DNA of 42,828 nucleotides from Dictyobacter arantiisoli (GTDB lineage Bacteria > Chloroflexota > Ktedonobacteria > Ktedonobacterales > Ktedonobacteraceae), in NCBI RefSeq assembly GCF_008326305.1, contig NZ_BIXY01000061.1, forward strand, positions 1 through 42,828. The letters run 5' to 3'. Below the pieces are notes generated by a model. That model was given only the letters and a program-made list of their open reading frames with translations. It made no database searches and was not told the origin of the DNA. Every line of letters starts with the position of its first letter. Within the stretch, counting starts at the first letter, position 1. Shown one piece after another: positions 24,659 through 32,515 of this stretch. The translations under genes and the position numbers were made by a program.

Positions 24659-25795
24659 GTGTTCAATAACCAGCCTCCATTAAACATATTAATGACTACG
24701 CCGCGCTATTTCCCGGATACTGGTGGGACTGAAATGCATGTGCACGAAGTTGGACGGCGTCTTGCGCAACGTGGTATGAATGTAACCCTTTTGACAACGT
24801 TTCCTCATCACTACACAGCGCCAGTTCCGGTGGAGGAAGAAGTTGAAGGAATGAAGGTCATACGTGTGCAAGCCTGGAGACAGCCATCAGATTTCTATAT
24901 TGCCCCGGACATCCATTCTTTTATGAAACGCGGCCATTGGGATCTCATTCATTGCCAGGGCTGCCATACCTTGTTCTCACCGATGGTCATGCTGGCTGCC
25001 AGAGCAGAAAAAATACCCTATATTGCGACATTTCATTCGGGTGGACATTCGTCTCGTTTGAGAACGACATTTAGAGCGACACAATGGAAACTCTTACGTC
25101 CTCTTCTCGCGGATGCTGAGAAGCTCATTGGCGTCTCCGAATTTGAGACAAACTATTTCCGTGACCTCCTGCATCTTCCTGAAAAACAGTTTTCTGTCAT
25201 TCCCAATGGCTTTAGCGTGCCTGAGGGATCATATCCTGAGGTTGAAGCGTCGTCAGCAAATCTGATTGTCTCGGTTGGTCGCTTAGAACGTTATAAAGGA
25301 CATCAGCATTTAATTGCCGCCCTTCCTAAAATACGCGAAGCGCGTCCCGATGCCCGACTGGCAATTCTGGGGGCGGGACCCTATGAAGCAGCATTACATG
25401 AAATGGCCCGCAAGCTGAATGTGGCTGAACATGTCACCATCCGCGCTATCCCGGCCAGCAACCGGGAAGAAATGATGGCCCTGCTCTCCCAGGCATCGCT
25501 GGTAACATTGCTCAGCGAGTACGAATCGCAAGGTATTGCCATCATGGAGGCGCTGGCGTTGCATCGTCCGGTCCTGGTTGCCGACACATCTGCCCTCAGA
25601 GAATATGCCCAGAAAAATCTGGCCCGTGCCGTATCTCCCGACAGCACGCCCGAAGAACTGGCCGCCGCCGTCCTGGACCAGTTAAGCAATCCACTTATTC
25701 CTGCCCAACTGAACTTACCGACCTGGGATGACTGCGCAGAACAACTCTACAGACTCTATCATACCGTCGTCAGAAAACCATCCTACGCGCTCTAA
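24659..25795 (+). CDS. GT4 family glycosyltransferase
   Basis: 378 residues, GTG start with AAAGGAAC upstream. GT-B fold: N-terminal TTPRYFPDTGGTEMHVHEVG, typical of GT4 enzymes, C-terminal VSVGRLERYKGHQHLIAALP, and the nucleotide-sugar-binding EX7E-like region ESQGIAIMEALALHRPVLVA near residue 290. There are no membrane segments; it acts at the cytoplasmic face adding a sugar to a growing lipid-linked chain. It lies 180 nt behind the repeat-tail gene, separated by a hairpin, so it may be partly uncoupled from the operon. The repeat element B begins on the base right after its stop codon. Confidence 0.92.
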   Translation: MFNNQPPLNILMTTPRYFPDTGGTEMHVHEVGRRLAQRGMNVTLLTTFPHHYTAPVPVEEEVEGMKVIRVQAWRQPSDFYIAPDIHSFMKRGHWDLIHCQGCHTLFSPMVMLAARAEKIPYIATFHSGGHSSRLRTTFRATQWKLLRPLLADAEKLIGVSEFETNYFRDLLHLPEKQFSVIPNGFSVPEGSYPEVEASSANLIVSVGRLERYKGHQHLIAALPKIREARPDARLAILGAGPYEAALHEMARKLNVAEHVTIRAIPASNREEMMALLSQASLVTLLSEYESQGIAIMEALALHRPVLVADTSALREYAQKNLARAVSPDSTPEELAAAVLDQLSNPLIPAQLNLPTWDDCAEQLYRLYHTVVRKPSYAL

Positions 25796-25907
25796 GCTCT
25801 CCACCATCTCTGTGCATGAGTTTTCGCACCTGCGGTGCTCAAACATCTTTTTATTATGTGATGTAGAAAAGGTTCGAAGAACCTTTTCTACATCACATAA
25901 TAAAAAG
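25796..25907. repeat. Palindrome-plus-tail repeat, copy B (reverse orientation)
   Basis: The tail (25796-25852) is the reverse complement of 5795-5851 with one difference. It joins a palindrome with 29-bp perfect arms (25847-25875 and 25879-25907) and a 3-nt centre. Its left end touches the GT4 stop codon. The palindrome differs from copy A at many positions, but each change is matched in the other arm. Confidence 0.85.
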
Positions 25908-26020
25908 GGTGCAGGCGCGCAAGCGCCAGCCAGCCAGGGAGCAGCAAGATCCCGCTGGTATTGGGAGGCTGACACTTTGTAATACAACAGATGAGAAAGT
26001 GCTGTTGCCCGATGGATTGT

Positions 26021-26935
26021 TTAGATGACGTCGGGGACTCGATCCAGTTCCATGTCTTGAAAAGTGATAGGATCTTCTTTGGGTTCGAGATGGGTAAAGA
26101 CGGTGCTATCTGGCAAACCGGCCCTGATGGTGCGCTCAATCTCTTCACACATAGTATGACCTTTGAGGACGGTCCAATTTCCGGGGACGATGATGTGGAA
26201 GGAGACAAAGCGGCGTCTGCCCGCCATTCTATGGCGCAGGGCATGGAACTCGATGCCGTGCTGACGATAGGTATCCAGGATATCGTTGACGATCTTGATA
26301 TCTTCCGCTGGCAGTGCTGTATCGAGCAGTCCCAGGCCAGTCTGGCGCAGCAATTTGATGCTGGTCCAGATAATATTGAGCGCGACCAGCAGGGCGACAA
26401 TGGGATCGAGGATATACCATCTGGTGAGCGCGACCAGAAGCACGCCGATCAGGACGCCAGTGGTGGTCATGACATCGGCGAATAAATGATGGGCGTCGGC
26501 TTCGAGCGTGATTGAGCGTTGTTTCTTGCCTTCGCGCAACATAAACCATGCCAGGATGCCATTGATCAGGCCGCCAGTTACAGAGAAGGAGAGACCGACA
26601 AAGGCTTGCTGAATGGGTTCTGGATGGAAGAGGCGGGGAATGGCTTCTACCGCAATAATGAGGGCCGCCACCAGAATCAATGCGCCTTCAACCCCGCTGG
26701 AAAAGTATTCTGACTTAGTATGCCCATAGGTATGATCCTCATCTGCGGGCCGGGCCGCCAGAGTGATGGCCCATAATCCTACCAGCGCGGCCACCAGATT
26801 CACAATCGATTCGGCAGCATCCGAGAATAATCCCACTGAACCCGTTAACATATAACCAATAAATTTGACCGCCATCGTCACCAATGCTGCGGCGATTGAG
26901 AGATACATATACAAACGGAGTGACTGCTGTTTCAT
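26021..26935 (-). CDS. Cation diffusion facilitator family transporter
   Basis: 304 residues with six membrane segments in the first 210 and a C-terminal ferredoxin-like cytoplasmic domain (IKIVNDILDTYRQHGIEFHA; FVSFHIIVPGNWTVLKGHTM). Metal-site motifs: GLFSDAAESIVNLVAAL in TM2, HTYGHTKSEYFSSG in the first loop, and HHLFADVMTTTG in TM5 (HxxxD). In TM2 the usual [HD]xxxD is ExxxN, a variant I have seen in a large bacterial subgroup, so metal specificity should not be guessed from the zinc rule. It exports divalent cations in exchange for protons. No metal regulator is adjacent. Confidence 0.92.
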   Translation of the reverse strand: MKQQSLRLYMYLSIAAALVTMAVKFIGYMLTGSVGLFSDAAESIVNLVAALVGLWAITLAARPADEDHTYGHTKSEYFSSGVEGALILVAALIIAVEAIPRLFHPEPIQQAFVGLSFSVTGGLINGILAWFMLREGKKQRSITLEADAHHLFADVMTTTGVLIGVLLVALTRWYILDPIVALLVALNIIWTSIKLLRQTGLGLLDTALPAEDIKIVNDILDTYRQHGIEFHALRHRMAGRRRFVSFHIIVPGNWTVLKGHTMCEEIERTIRAGLPDSTVFTHLEPKEDPITFQDMELDRVPDVI

Positions 26936-27006
26936 ACTATCCTCTAGGTCACAGGCAATAAAATGCTTGCTTGTCTATACTAAACAGAAATATATCCCTT
27001 AATAAT

Positions 27007-27045
27007 AGCACGTCACCTCTACCTTTATGGCGGAAGTGACGTGCT
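27007..27045. terminator. Hairpin between the lipoprotein and the cation transporter genes
   Basis: AGCACGTCAC and GTGACGTGCT form a 10-bp stem with a 19-nt loop. It lies behind the stop of the minus-strand lipoprotein gene. The tail on that strand (ATTATTA) is only partly T-rich. Confidence 0.45.
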
Positions 27046-27082
27046 TTCTGGGCAGATCTTGTTTTAGCGAGGATAATGGAGC

Positions 27083-28120
27083 TTAGAGCAGGAAGCCAAC
27101 CATGTACCAGAGCATATCTTGTCCACGGCCCAGGGCGTGGCCTGCCTGGGTATCTGTGGCATAGGTATAGAGGGCATGGCCGTCATAGAAGATCTGCGCG
27201 CCATTGGCGGTCTGATGGACTGATAGTTGTTTGGGAAGCGTGATGGAACTGGATATCGTCATCATGCCCTGCGGTGCCAGGAGTGGGGGCCAGTCTTTGG
27301 CACAGGCGCCGGTACAGGTGGCTTGAAACGCGGTGTCACTCTTGTAGTAGTAGAGGGCAAAGTTTTTATTTGTCAGTAGCACATGGACCTGACGACCATT
27401 GATCGCGGCCAATCCGGTATGGATAAACGCATTCATATCGCCCGTCATATTGACTGTGGTCGTGATACCTTGCATCATGGTGGTTGTGGGCGCTGTAGTG
27501 GTTGTAGGCTTGTTAGTAGTCGTCATGTTCTTCGCTAAAGAGGCCGCCAGATACCACTTCATATCCTGCCCATTGCCCTGCGCCTGTCCCGCTTGCGTAT
27601 CGGCTGCATAGGTATAGAGGGCGTGATTATCGTAGAAGACCTGCGCACCATTGGTGGTCTGATGGACCGATAGCTGTTTAGGGAGTGTCATAGAACTGCC
27701 GACCGTCATCATGCTGGCCGGTGCCAGGACAGGAGGCCAGTCGATCGCGCAATCAGCGGTACAGGTCGCTTTGAGCGCGGGATCATCCTTAAACGTGTAG
27801 ATTGGGAAGCCCTTATTGGTGAGCAGGACATGCATCTGCTCGCCATTGATCATAGCGGTTCCAGTATGAATAAAGGCAGCCATATTGCCGGTGGTACTAA
27901 AAGTGATGGTAATACCTTGCATCGTATCCATCTGTCCGGTATTTGTCGGTGTGCCAGCCGTGCCATAGCCATTATTGGCGGCGGTCGTCGTCGCCATCCC
28001 CGTGTTCTGATTCGTGGTGGATGTCGTAGCGGCTTGATTGGCCGTGCCACCACAGGCTGTCAGCAAAACGGTTAGCAGAATCATAAACGTACACGCGCCC
28101 AAACGTCGTAATGTTTTCAT
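27083..28120 (-). CDS. Lipoprotein with two COG4315 (Lipoprotein_15) repeats
   Basis: 345 residues. Signal peptide with lipobox (FMILLTVLLTACGG), then a Thr/Asn-rich linker and two homologous domains of about 120 residues joined by a Thr-rich linker. Each has the family signature: LTNKGFPIYTFKDDPALKAT then CTADCAIDWPPVLAP in the first, and YYYKSDTAFQATCTGACAKD then WPPLLAP in the second, followed by VHQTxNGAQxFYDxHALYTY and the QAGxAxGxGQDMxWY end. It is membrane-anchored outside the cell. Function unknown; the conserved CxxxC pair could form a disulfide or bind a metal. Two copies in one chain are a common arrangement in this family. Confidence 0.88.
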   Translation of the reverse strand: MKTLRRLGACTFMILLTVLLTACGGTANQAATTSTTNQNTGMATTTAANNGYGTAGTPTNTGQMDTMQGITITFSTTGNMAAFIHTGTAMINGEQMHVLLTNKGFPIYTFKDDPALKATCTADCAIDWPPVLAPASMMTVGSSMTLPKQLSVHQTTNGAQVFYDNHALYTYAADTQAGQAQGNGQDMKWYLAASLAKNMTTTNKPTTTTAPTTTMMQGITTTVNMTGDMNAFIHTGLAAINGRQVHVLLTNKNFALYYYKSDTAFQATCTGACAKDWPPLLAPQGMMTISSSITLPKQLSVHQTANGAQIFYDGHALYTYATDTQAGHALGRGQDMLWYMVGFLL

Positions 28121-28640
28121 ATACTGTCATCCCCTTAAAAAACTTTTTTGATACAACCATACGAAAATGAAATTTGCCAGTGTCATCCCTGCCCTGTAAC
28201 AAGGAACAATCATCTGGTGCTACAAACGTTGATCTATCTACTGCCTAAAGATATTCTTTGTTTTCTGCTGTCCCATCTTGTATTTCTTCTTATCATAAAC
28301 ACGTCTAACTTTCCCAATATTTACCGATAAGGAATGCGTCATATTTCCCTTCCGCGGACCAATCCTCTTTGGCTGTTTCACTTTTGATACTCTCAACCCG
28401 ACTACTGATCTCTGGCAAGGCAAGGTGGCCTATTGATCCTGTCTATGCTGCTTTTCCACTGCGGGCTCTGCGCCACGAGGCGACAATCATCTCAAGAAAC
28501 AAGCAGTAAGTCCCAAATCTGGACAAGGGCCAATTTATAAGTCATATGACAGACACATGGACCAGCGTTTGTCGGATCGTGCGTGATGGATCAGGTGACG
28601 GATTATCGCCCTCGCCATGCACCTTGCAAAGGAGACAAGA
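28121..28640. other. Intergenic region, probably includes the left end of IS607
   Basis: No supported gene. The right part should contain the left end of the IS607 element, but IS607 has no inverted ends or target duplication, so the border cannot be fixed from one copy. Confidence 0.4.
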
Positions 28641-28648
28641 GCTAGCTC

Positions 28649-28677
28649 TTGACAAAGTACACAAAGGTGTGTAAGAT
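28649..28677 (+). promoter_or_regulatory. Strong promoter of the IS607 recombinase, probably leaderless
   Basis: TTGACA (28649-28654), 17-nt spacer, TAAGAT (28672-28677). The start codon is at 28684, just 6 nt past the -10 box, where transcription would begin, so the mRNA is likely leaderless. No ribosome binding site precedes the ATG, which agrees. Confidence 0.7.
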
Positions 28678-28683
28678 AGGCGA

Positions 28684-29310
28684 ATGTATACACCGAGAGA
28701 ATTTGGGGAAAGAATCCGTGTTTCCGTCAAGACGTTGCAACGATGGGATCGGCAAGGGGTGCTCAAAGCCCACCGAACTGCAACGAATAGGCGCTACTAC
28801 ACGCAAGAAGACCTCCTCTCGATTCTCCCCCAGGAAGCGGGGGAGAGACGGCGGATCATTGCCTATTGCCGCGTATCGCGTGTCGCGCAAAAGCCGGACC
28901 TGGAAAACCAGCGAAGAGTCCTGGCCGCGTTTTGTGAAGCGAACCGCTATGAAGTCGATGAATGGATCAGCGAAATTGGTGGGGGACTCAATTTCAAACG
29001 GAAACAGTTTCTGCGACTGGTTGATGCCATCCTTGCGGGAGAAGTGGCAGTGCTGCTCATTGCCCACAAGGATCGACTGGCACGCTTTGGGTATCACTTG
29101 CTGGTGCATCTGTGCGAAACCCACGACTGCGAAATCGTGGTGATGAATACCGAGCAGTTTTCTCCTGCACAAGAGTTGGTTCAGGATTTGATCACCATTA
29201 CCCATTGTTTTAGCTCACGGTTGTATGGACTGCGCAACTACCGCAAAGTATTAGAAAAGGCACTCAAAGATGAAAACCGCGCACCGGATCAGAATGAATC
29301 CCACACCTGA
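28684..29310 (+). CDS. tnpA: IS607 family serine recombinase (TnpA)
   Basis: 208 residues. N-terminal MerR-like helix-turn-helix (YTPREFGERIRVSVKTLQRW, then TNRRYYTQEDL), followed by a resolvase catalytic domain: IIAYCRVSR with the nucleophile serine (about residue 65), LENQRRVLAAFCEANRYEV, LIAHKDRLARFGYHLL with the catalytic arginines, and a C-terminal helix. The size and order are typical for IS607 enzymes, which insert with little target choice and make no duplication. Its 3' end overlaps tnpB by 41 nt in another frame. Confidence 0.95.
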   Translation: MYTPREFGERIRVSVKTLQRWDRQGVLKAHRTATNRRYYTQEDLLSILPQEAGERRRIIAYCRVSRVAQKPDLENQRRVLAAFCEANRYEVDEWISEIGGGLNFKRKQFLRLVDAILAGEVAVLLIAHKDRLARFGYHLLVHLCETHDCEIVVMNTEQFSPAQELVQDLITITHCFSSRLYGLRNYRKVLEKALKDENRAPDQNESHT

Positions 29311-30565
29311 ACAGGTGGCGTATTTGAAACGTGCCTGTGGCACCAGGCGGTTCATTTACAATTGGGGGCGCGAACAGTGGGAAAAGCAGTACCAGGCGTA
29401 TACGCTGGAACAAAAAACGGTTCCTGAAGGGCAGCGCGTACTTCCACTACCCAACGCACTTGCGCTGAAGAAGCAGTTCCATGCTATTCGAGCAGAAGCC
29501 TATCCGTGGACATATGAGGTCACCAAGTGCGTCGTGGAGGGAGCCTTTGATGATCTAGGAAAAGCGTACAGTAACTTCTTTGCTGGACGGGCGGCCTATC
29601 CAAGATATAAGCAGAAAGGGAAATCGCACGAGTCGTTTTATCTCTCCAATGATAAATTCACCCTCGGCAGTCATTGGATCGCCATTCCGGGGTTAGGTCG
29701 TTTCATCCTGGATCAACGGAAGCAGGAGAAGGAGCGAGGCAAGCTCAGGCGAAAACTGGGAACGGTCAACCTGGCGGAAAAGCTGCGTTTTGTCGAGACA
29801 GGAAAGGTGACTCCTCCCACAAAGAAGCGCAACAAACGAAAACAGGTGCTCTGTGAGTCGGTCAAGATTCTCGGAGCCACCGTCTCCTGTGAGGCTGGTC
29901 ACTGGTATCTGAGCATTCAGATGGAGATCAAGAAGCCCTTGCCTCCGACTCCGGTACCAGTCGTGGGAGTGGATGTGGGGTTGAAACAAGCTGCCGTGGT
30001 GAGCGATGGACGAGTGCTTGAGAACCAAAAGCCACTCGCACGCCATCTCAACAAGCTCGGCAAGCTCCAACGCCACCTCAGTCGCAAACAGAAGACCAAA
30101 GACCCGCACACGGGGAAAACCACCTTCAGCGAGAACGATCAGAAGCAGCGGGTGAAGGTCGCACGCAAGCATCAGCAGATCGCCAACATCCGTCGAGATG
30201 TCCAGCACAAATTCACCACCGAACTGGCTCGAACCTGCGGGACCATTGGCGTCGAGGACCTCAACATCTTGGGGATGATGGCCAATCGGAAGCTCTCACG
30301 TGCCGTGGCTGATGCGGCGATGGGACAACTCTTGCAGTTGTTGAAGACCAAGGTCGCTGCTTCTGGCGGGAACTTCTTCATCGCCTCGCGCTGGTTTCCC
30401 TCGACCAAACGCTGTTCAAAGTGCGGACAGATCAAAAAACGGATGCCTCTCAAGCATCGCACCTATCAGTGTCTGGCCTGTGGGCTGGTGATCGATCGCG
30501 ATCTGAATGCGTCCTTGAACCTGGCACAGTTTGCACACGACATGCTTCGCCGCCTTTCGGCTTAA
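29270..30565 (+). CDS. tnpB: TnpB RNA-guided nuclease of IS607
   Basis: 431 residues, the usual TnpB length. N-terminal helical part (RIRMNPTPEQVAYLKRACGT; RFIYNWGREQWEKQY), and a split RuvC domain: VGVDVGLKQAAVV (first Asp, about residue 234), GVEDLNILGM (Glu, about 328) and VIDRDLNASLNL (last Asp, about 408). The zinc ribbon is CSKCG and CLACG (about residues 381-403). All key residues are present, so an active RNA-guided nuclease is expected, with its guide RNA made from the tnpB 3' end and the right end of the element. The C-terminus after RuvC III is short. Confidence 0.95.
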   Translation: MKTAHRIRMNPTPEQVAYLKRACGTRRFIYNWGREQWEKQYQAYTLEQKTVPEGQRVLPLPNALALKKQFHAIRAEAYPWTYEVTKCVVEGAFDDLGKAYSNFFAGRAAYPRYKQKGKSHESFYLSNDKFTLGSHWIAIPGLGRFILDQRKQEKERGKLRRKLGTVNLAEKLRFVETGKVTPPTKKRNKRKQVLCESVKILGATVSCEAGHWYLSIQMEIKKPLPPTPVPVVGVDVGLKQAAVVSDGRVLENQKPLARHLNKLGKLQRHLSRKQKTKDPHTGKTTFSENDQKQRVKVARKHQQIANIRRDVQHKFTTELARTCGTIGVEDLNILGMMANRKLSRAVADAAMGQLLQLLKTKVAASGGNFFIASRWFPSTKRCSKCGQIKKRMPLKHRTYQCLACGLVIDRDLNASLNLAQFAHDMLRRLSA

Positions 30566-30620
30566 AGGTGGCCGTCCTGGGCAGTGGCTACGACCGATGA
30601 CGTTAAAGCGCCTGTGGAGC
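30540..30620 (+). ncRNA. Candidate reRNA/omega-RNA region at the right end of IS607
   Basis: GCCGCCTTT (30549-30557) and AAAGGTGGC (30564-30572) form a 9-bp stem (one G-U) that spans the tnpB stop codon. TnpB guide RNAs are known to overlap the tnpB 3' end and run into the right end, so this is the expected place. Exact ends, and hence the guide, cannot be read without a second copy. Confidence 0.35.
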
Positions 30621-30942
30621 CAATGTGAGACCGAAACGAGGGAGCTGATCCAAAGGTCCTCGTGCTCTGGCAACTGGCTATGAAGCAGGAACAACTGACC
30701 GCTCTGGCGTGTCTTGCACACGTTTGAGTATGAGAAAGGTAGCAGGATGCATGAGAGCGTCTTCCGCGTGGTGCGTGGAGTGTGGAGTGTGGAGTGTGGA
30801 GGGCTCTGCAGCAGATAGGTGAGGCGCGCGAGCCCCTTGCGCATCTGTACCTTATGTGCTTTGATATATCATAAGAGGGACGTGGACCTGTGCAAGGCCC
30901 GCCAGCATCGCACACTCAAGAGAAGAGAGGTAACACAGAGAT

Positions 30943-31902
30943 ATGAGGTTTCTGGGACACCGCGAATCGCTCCAATCCTCAGCGAGCACCGCGGATGCAG
31001 ATGTCAGTGACAGCGCCTGGGAGCGAAACCAGCTCGCTACGTCTTCTACAAGTGCTGAGGTGACCGAGCAGACCGAGGACATGGTCTCCCTGCCGGAAGA
31101 GGACCTCGACGACGACTTCTGGCAGTTCCTCAGCGAGGGGTTTCCCAGCACCGAGGACATGGTCTCCCTGCCGGAAGAGGATCTCAACGACGACTTCTGG
31201 CAGTTCCTCAGCGAGGGGTTCCCCAGCACCGAGGACATGGTCTCCCTGCCGGAAGAGGACCTCGACGACGACTTCTGGCAGTTCCTCAGCGAGAGGTTCC
31301 CCAGCACCGAGCCGACTGTGCACGATGCCTCCAGGGATCAAGCAGAGGTTAGCCAGACGAGTCAGCAGCGCTGGCGGGAACGAATGAAGAACGACCTGGA
31401 GTACCGGGAGCGTGCACGGAAGTACCAGCGGGAGTATAATCGGGATCGGTATAAGAACGAACCGGATTACCGGGAGCGTTTGCTGGAGCACAAGCGGGAG
31501 CGGTACAAGAACGAATCGGATTACCGCGAGCGTGCACGGAAGTACCAGCGGGAGTACAATCGGGAGCGGTATAAGAACGATCCGGAGTATCGGGAGCGCA
31601 GACTGCAATACGAGCGAGAGTCCGGCGCAAACTGGAAATTACAAGAGAAATGGCTCGACGTCGCCACTAAGATACACGAACTCACGGAGCAGGTTGAGAC
31701 GACGGAGCAGACCATTTTCGATCAACGCCCAGCCTGGAACGACCGATTAGAGCACAGCTCAAAGCACCTGATGGACACGATGCAGACCACTTTCTATCAC
31801 CCCAACGACAGTCTAGAAGAGCGTCTGGCTCGGCAACGTCTTGAACAGTCCCGAGAGCAGCGGCTTAAAGATCTCAAAACGCATCTTGCAGAGGAGCCCT
31901 AG
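30943..31902 (+). CDS. Repeat protein: acidic/aromatic triple repeat plus charged coiled-coil arrays
   Basis: 319 residues, not recognised. Residues 44-122 are three 26-residue units (TEDMVSLPEEDLDDDFWQFL then SEGFPS), nearly identical at DNA and protein level. Residues about 140-225 are Arg/Tyr/Glu-rich repeats of the type RYKNxxxYRERxxxYxRE, expected to form long helices. The last 90 residues look like a coiled coil (KIHELTEQVETTEQTIFDQR; SLEERLARQRLEQSREQRLK). There is no signal peptide or membrane segment. The DDDFWQFL core, acidic with two aromatics, is like a peptide docking motif. GAGAGG lies 13 nt before the ATG. It directly follows the IS607 element; whether it belongs to it is unknown. 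Antisense open frames here are artefacts of composition. Confidence 0.7.
   Translation: MRFLGHRESLQSSASTADADVSDSAWERNQLATSSTSAEVTEQTEDMVSLPEEDLDDDFWQFLSEGFPSTEDMVSLPEEDLNDDFWQFLSEGFPSTEDMVSLPEEDLDDDFWQFLSERFPSTEPTVHDASRDQAEVSQTSQQRWRERMKNDLEYRERARKYQREYNRDRYKNEPDYRERLLEHKRERYKNESDYRERARKYQREYNRERYKNDPEYRERRLQYERESGANWKLQEKWLDVATKIHELTEQVETTEQTIFDQRPAWNDRLEHSSKHLMDTMQTTFYHPNDSLEERLARQRLEQSREQRLKDLKTHLAEEP
31075..31308 (+). repeat. Three exact-length 78-bp coding repeats
   Basis: Units start at 31075, 31153 and 31231, each 78 bp, with only a few differences (for example CTCGACGAC versus CTCAACGAC). Such identity implies recent duplication or ongoing correction. Confidence 0.95.
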
Positions 31903-32303
31903 CTCACAGTCCCACGCTCAACTGTGAGGGAACGGGTTGCTGGCTTATGGCGGTTACGCTCACGTCGTGCCGCCTGACAGTGCACCAGGCCTTGCGTGCC
32001 CTTCCCTGTGAATGTGTAGTCTTGAATTGCGCGTTTACAGAGTCGTTTCCCCCACGCATCTCCGCTCATTCCCACTGCAACTTCCATCATAGCGCCTGCT
32101 CTGGTAGATGCGACAGCCCGCTCAATTTAATCGCCCGCCCTCAATCGGGAAAAGATGCAACTCGCCATCCTGTCCGGGCATTTCTATCTGCTCAGCAAGG
32201 CGCTCTGGTTCAACTTTTGATGAACCAGAGCGCCTGATAGGACAGGTGACCGCGTGTAGAGCTATGTCTGTATGGCTACACGTTGCTGTACAGACGAGAC
32301 GGT
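31903..32303. other. Intergenic region with a 15-bp hairpin
   Basis: No supported gene. At 32198-32235, AGGCGCTCTGGTTCA and its exact complement enclose an 8-nt loop, 70 nt past the end of the minus-strand remnant at 32304 and 296 nt behind the repeat-protein gene. It may be a terminator for the minus-strand gene that once ended at 32304. Confidence 0.5.
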
Positions 32304-32512
32304 TTAAGAGATGGCCAGGGCGAAGACGTGCAGCGAGCCTTGATTGACTGAAGCAGGCAAGGTGATGCTGGCGACCTGTTTACCCGTTTCGAGCGTGATC
32401 GGTGCCGAGGCGAAGATGTATGCCGCAGTCTGATCCTGTCCAGCACCAGCGTTGCGATAGGCGGTTTTCACTGCAACGGTATTGCTGTAGGAAAGCTGAC
32501 TACCGCCGCTTA
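32304..32512 (-). pseudogene. 3' remnant of a secreted beta-sandwich protein gene
   Basis: The minus strand reads SYSNTVAVKTAYRNAGAGQD, then TAAYIFASAPI, GKQVASITLPASVNQGSLHV and FALAIS before a TAA at 32304-32306. This is the usual end of the C-terminal beta-sandwich found on extracellular glycosidases in these bacteria and actinomycetes (xxVASVTLP...xHVFAxAx). The upstream part is missing where the IS110 fragment begins, so the gene was cut by that insertion or rearrangement. Confidence 0.65.
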
Positions 32513-32515
32513 TAG

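Larger units (their letters stand above)
28640..30620 (+). mobile_element. IS607 family insertion sequence (borders approximate)
   Basis: A serine recombinase gene and a tnpB gene overlapping by 41 nt, the standard IS607 layout. Both frames are intact with all catalytic residues, so the element may be active. Ends are estimated from the promoter on the left and the hairpin region on the right. Confidence 0.8.

Noticed and set aside
30979-31608. Long minus-strand open frame opposite the acidic repeat protein
   Set aside because: Its product is low-complexity Leu/Val/Pro and exists only because the sense gene is repetitive and GC-rich; it has no start signal.
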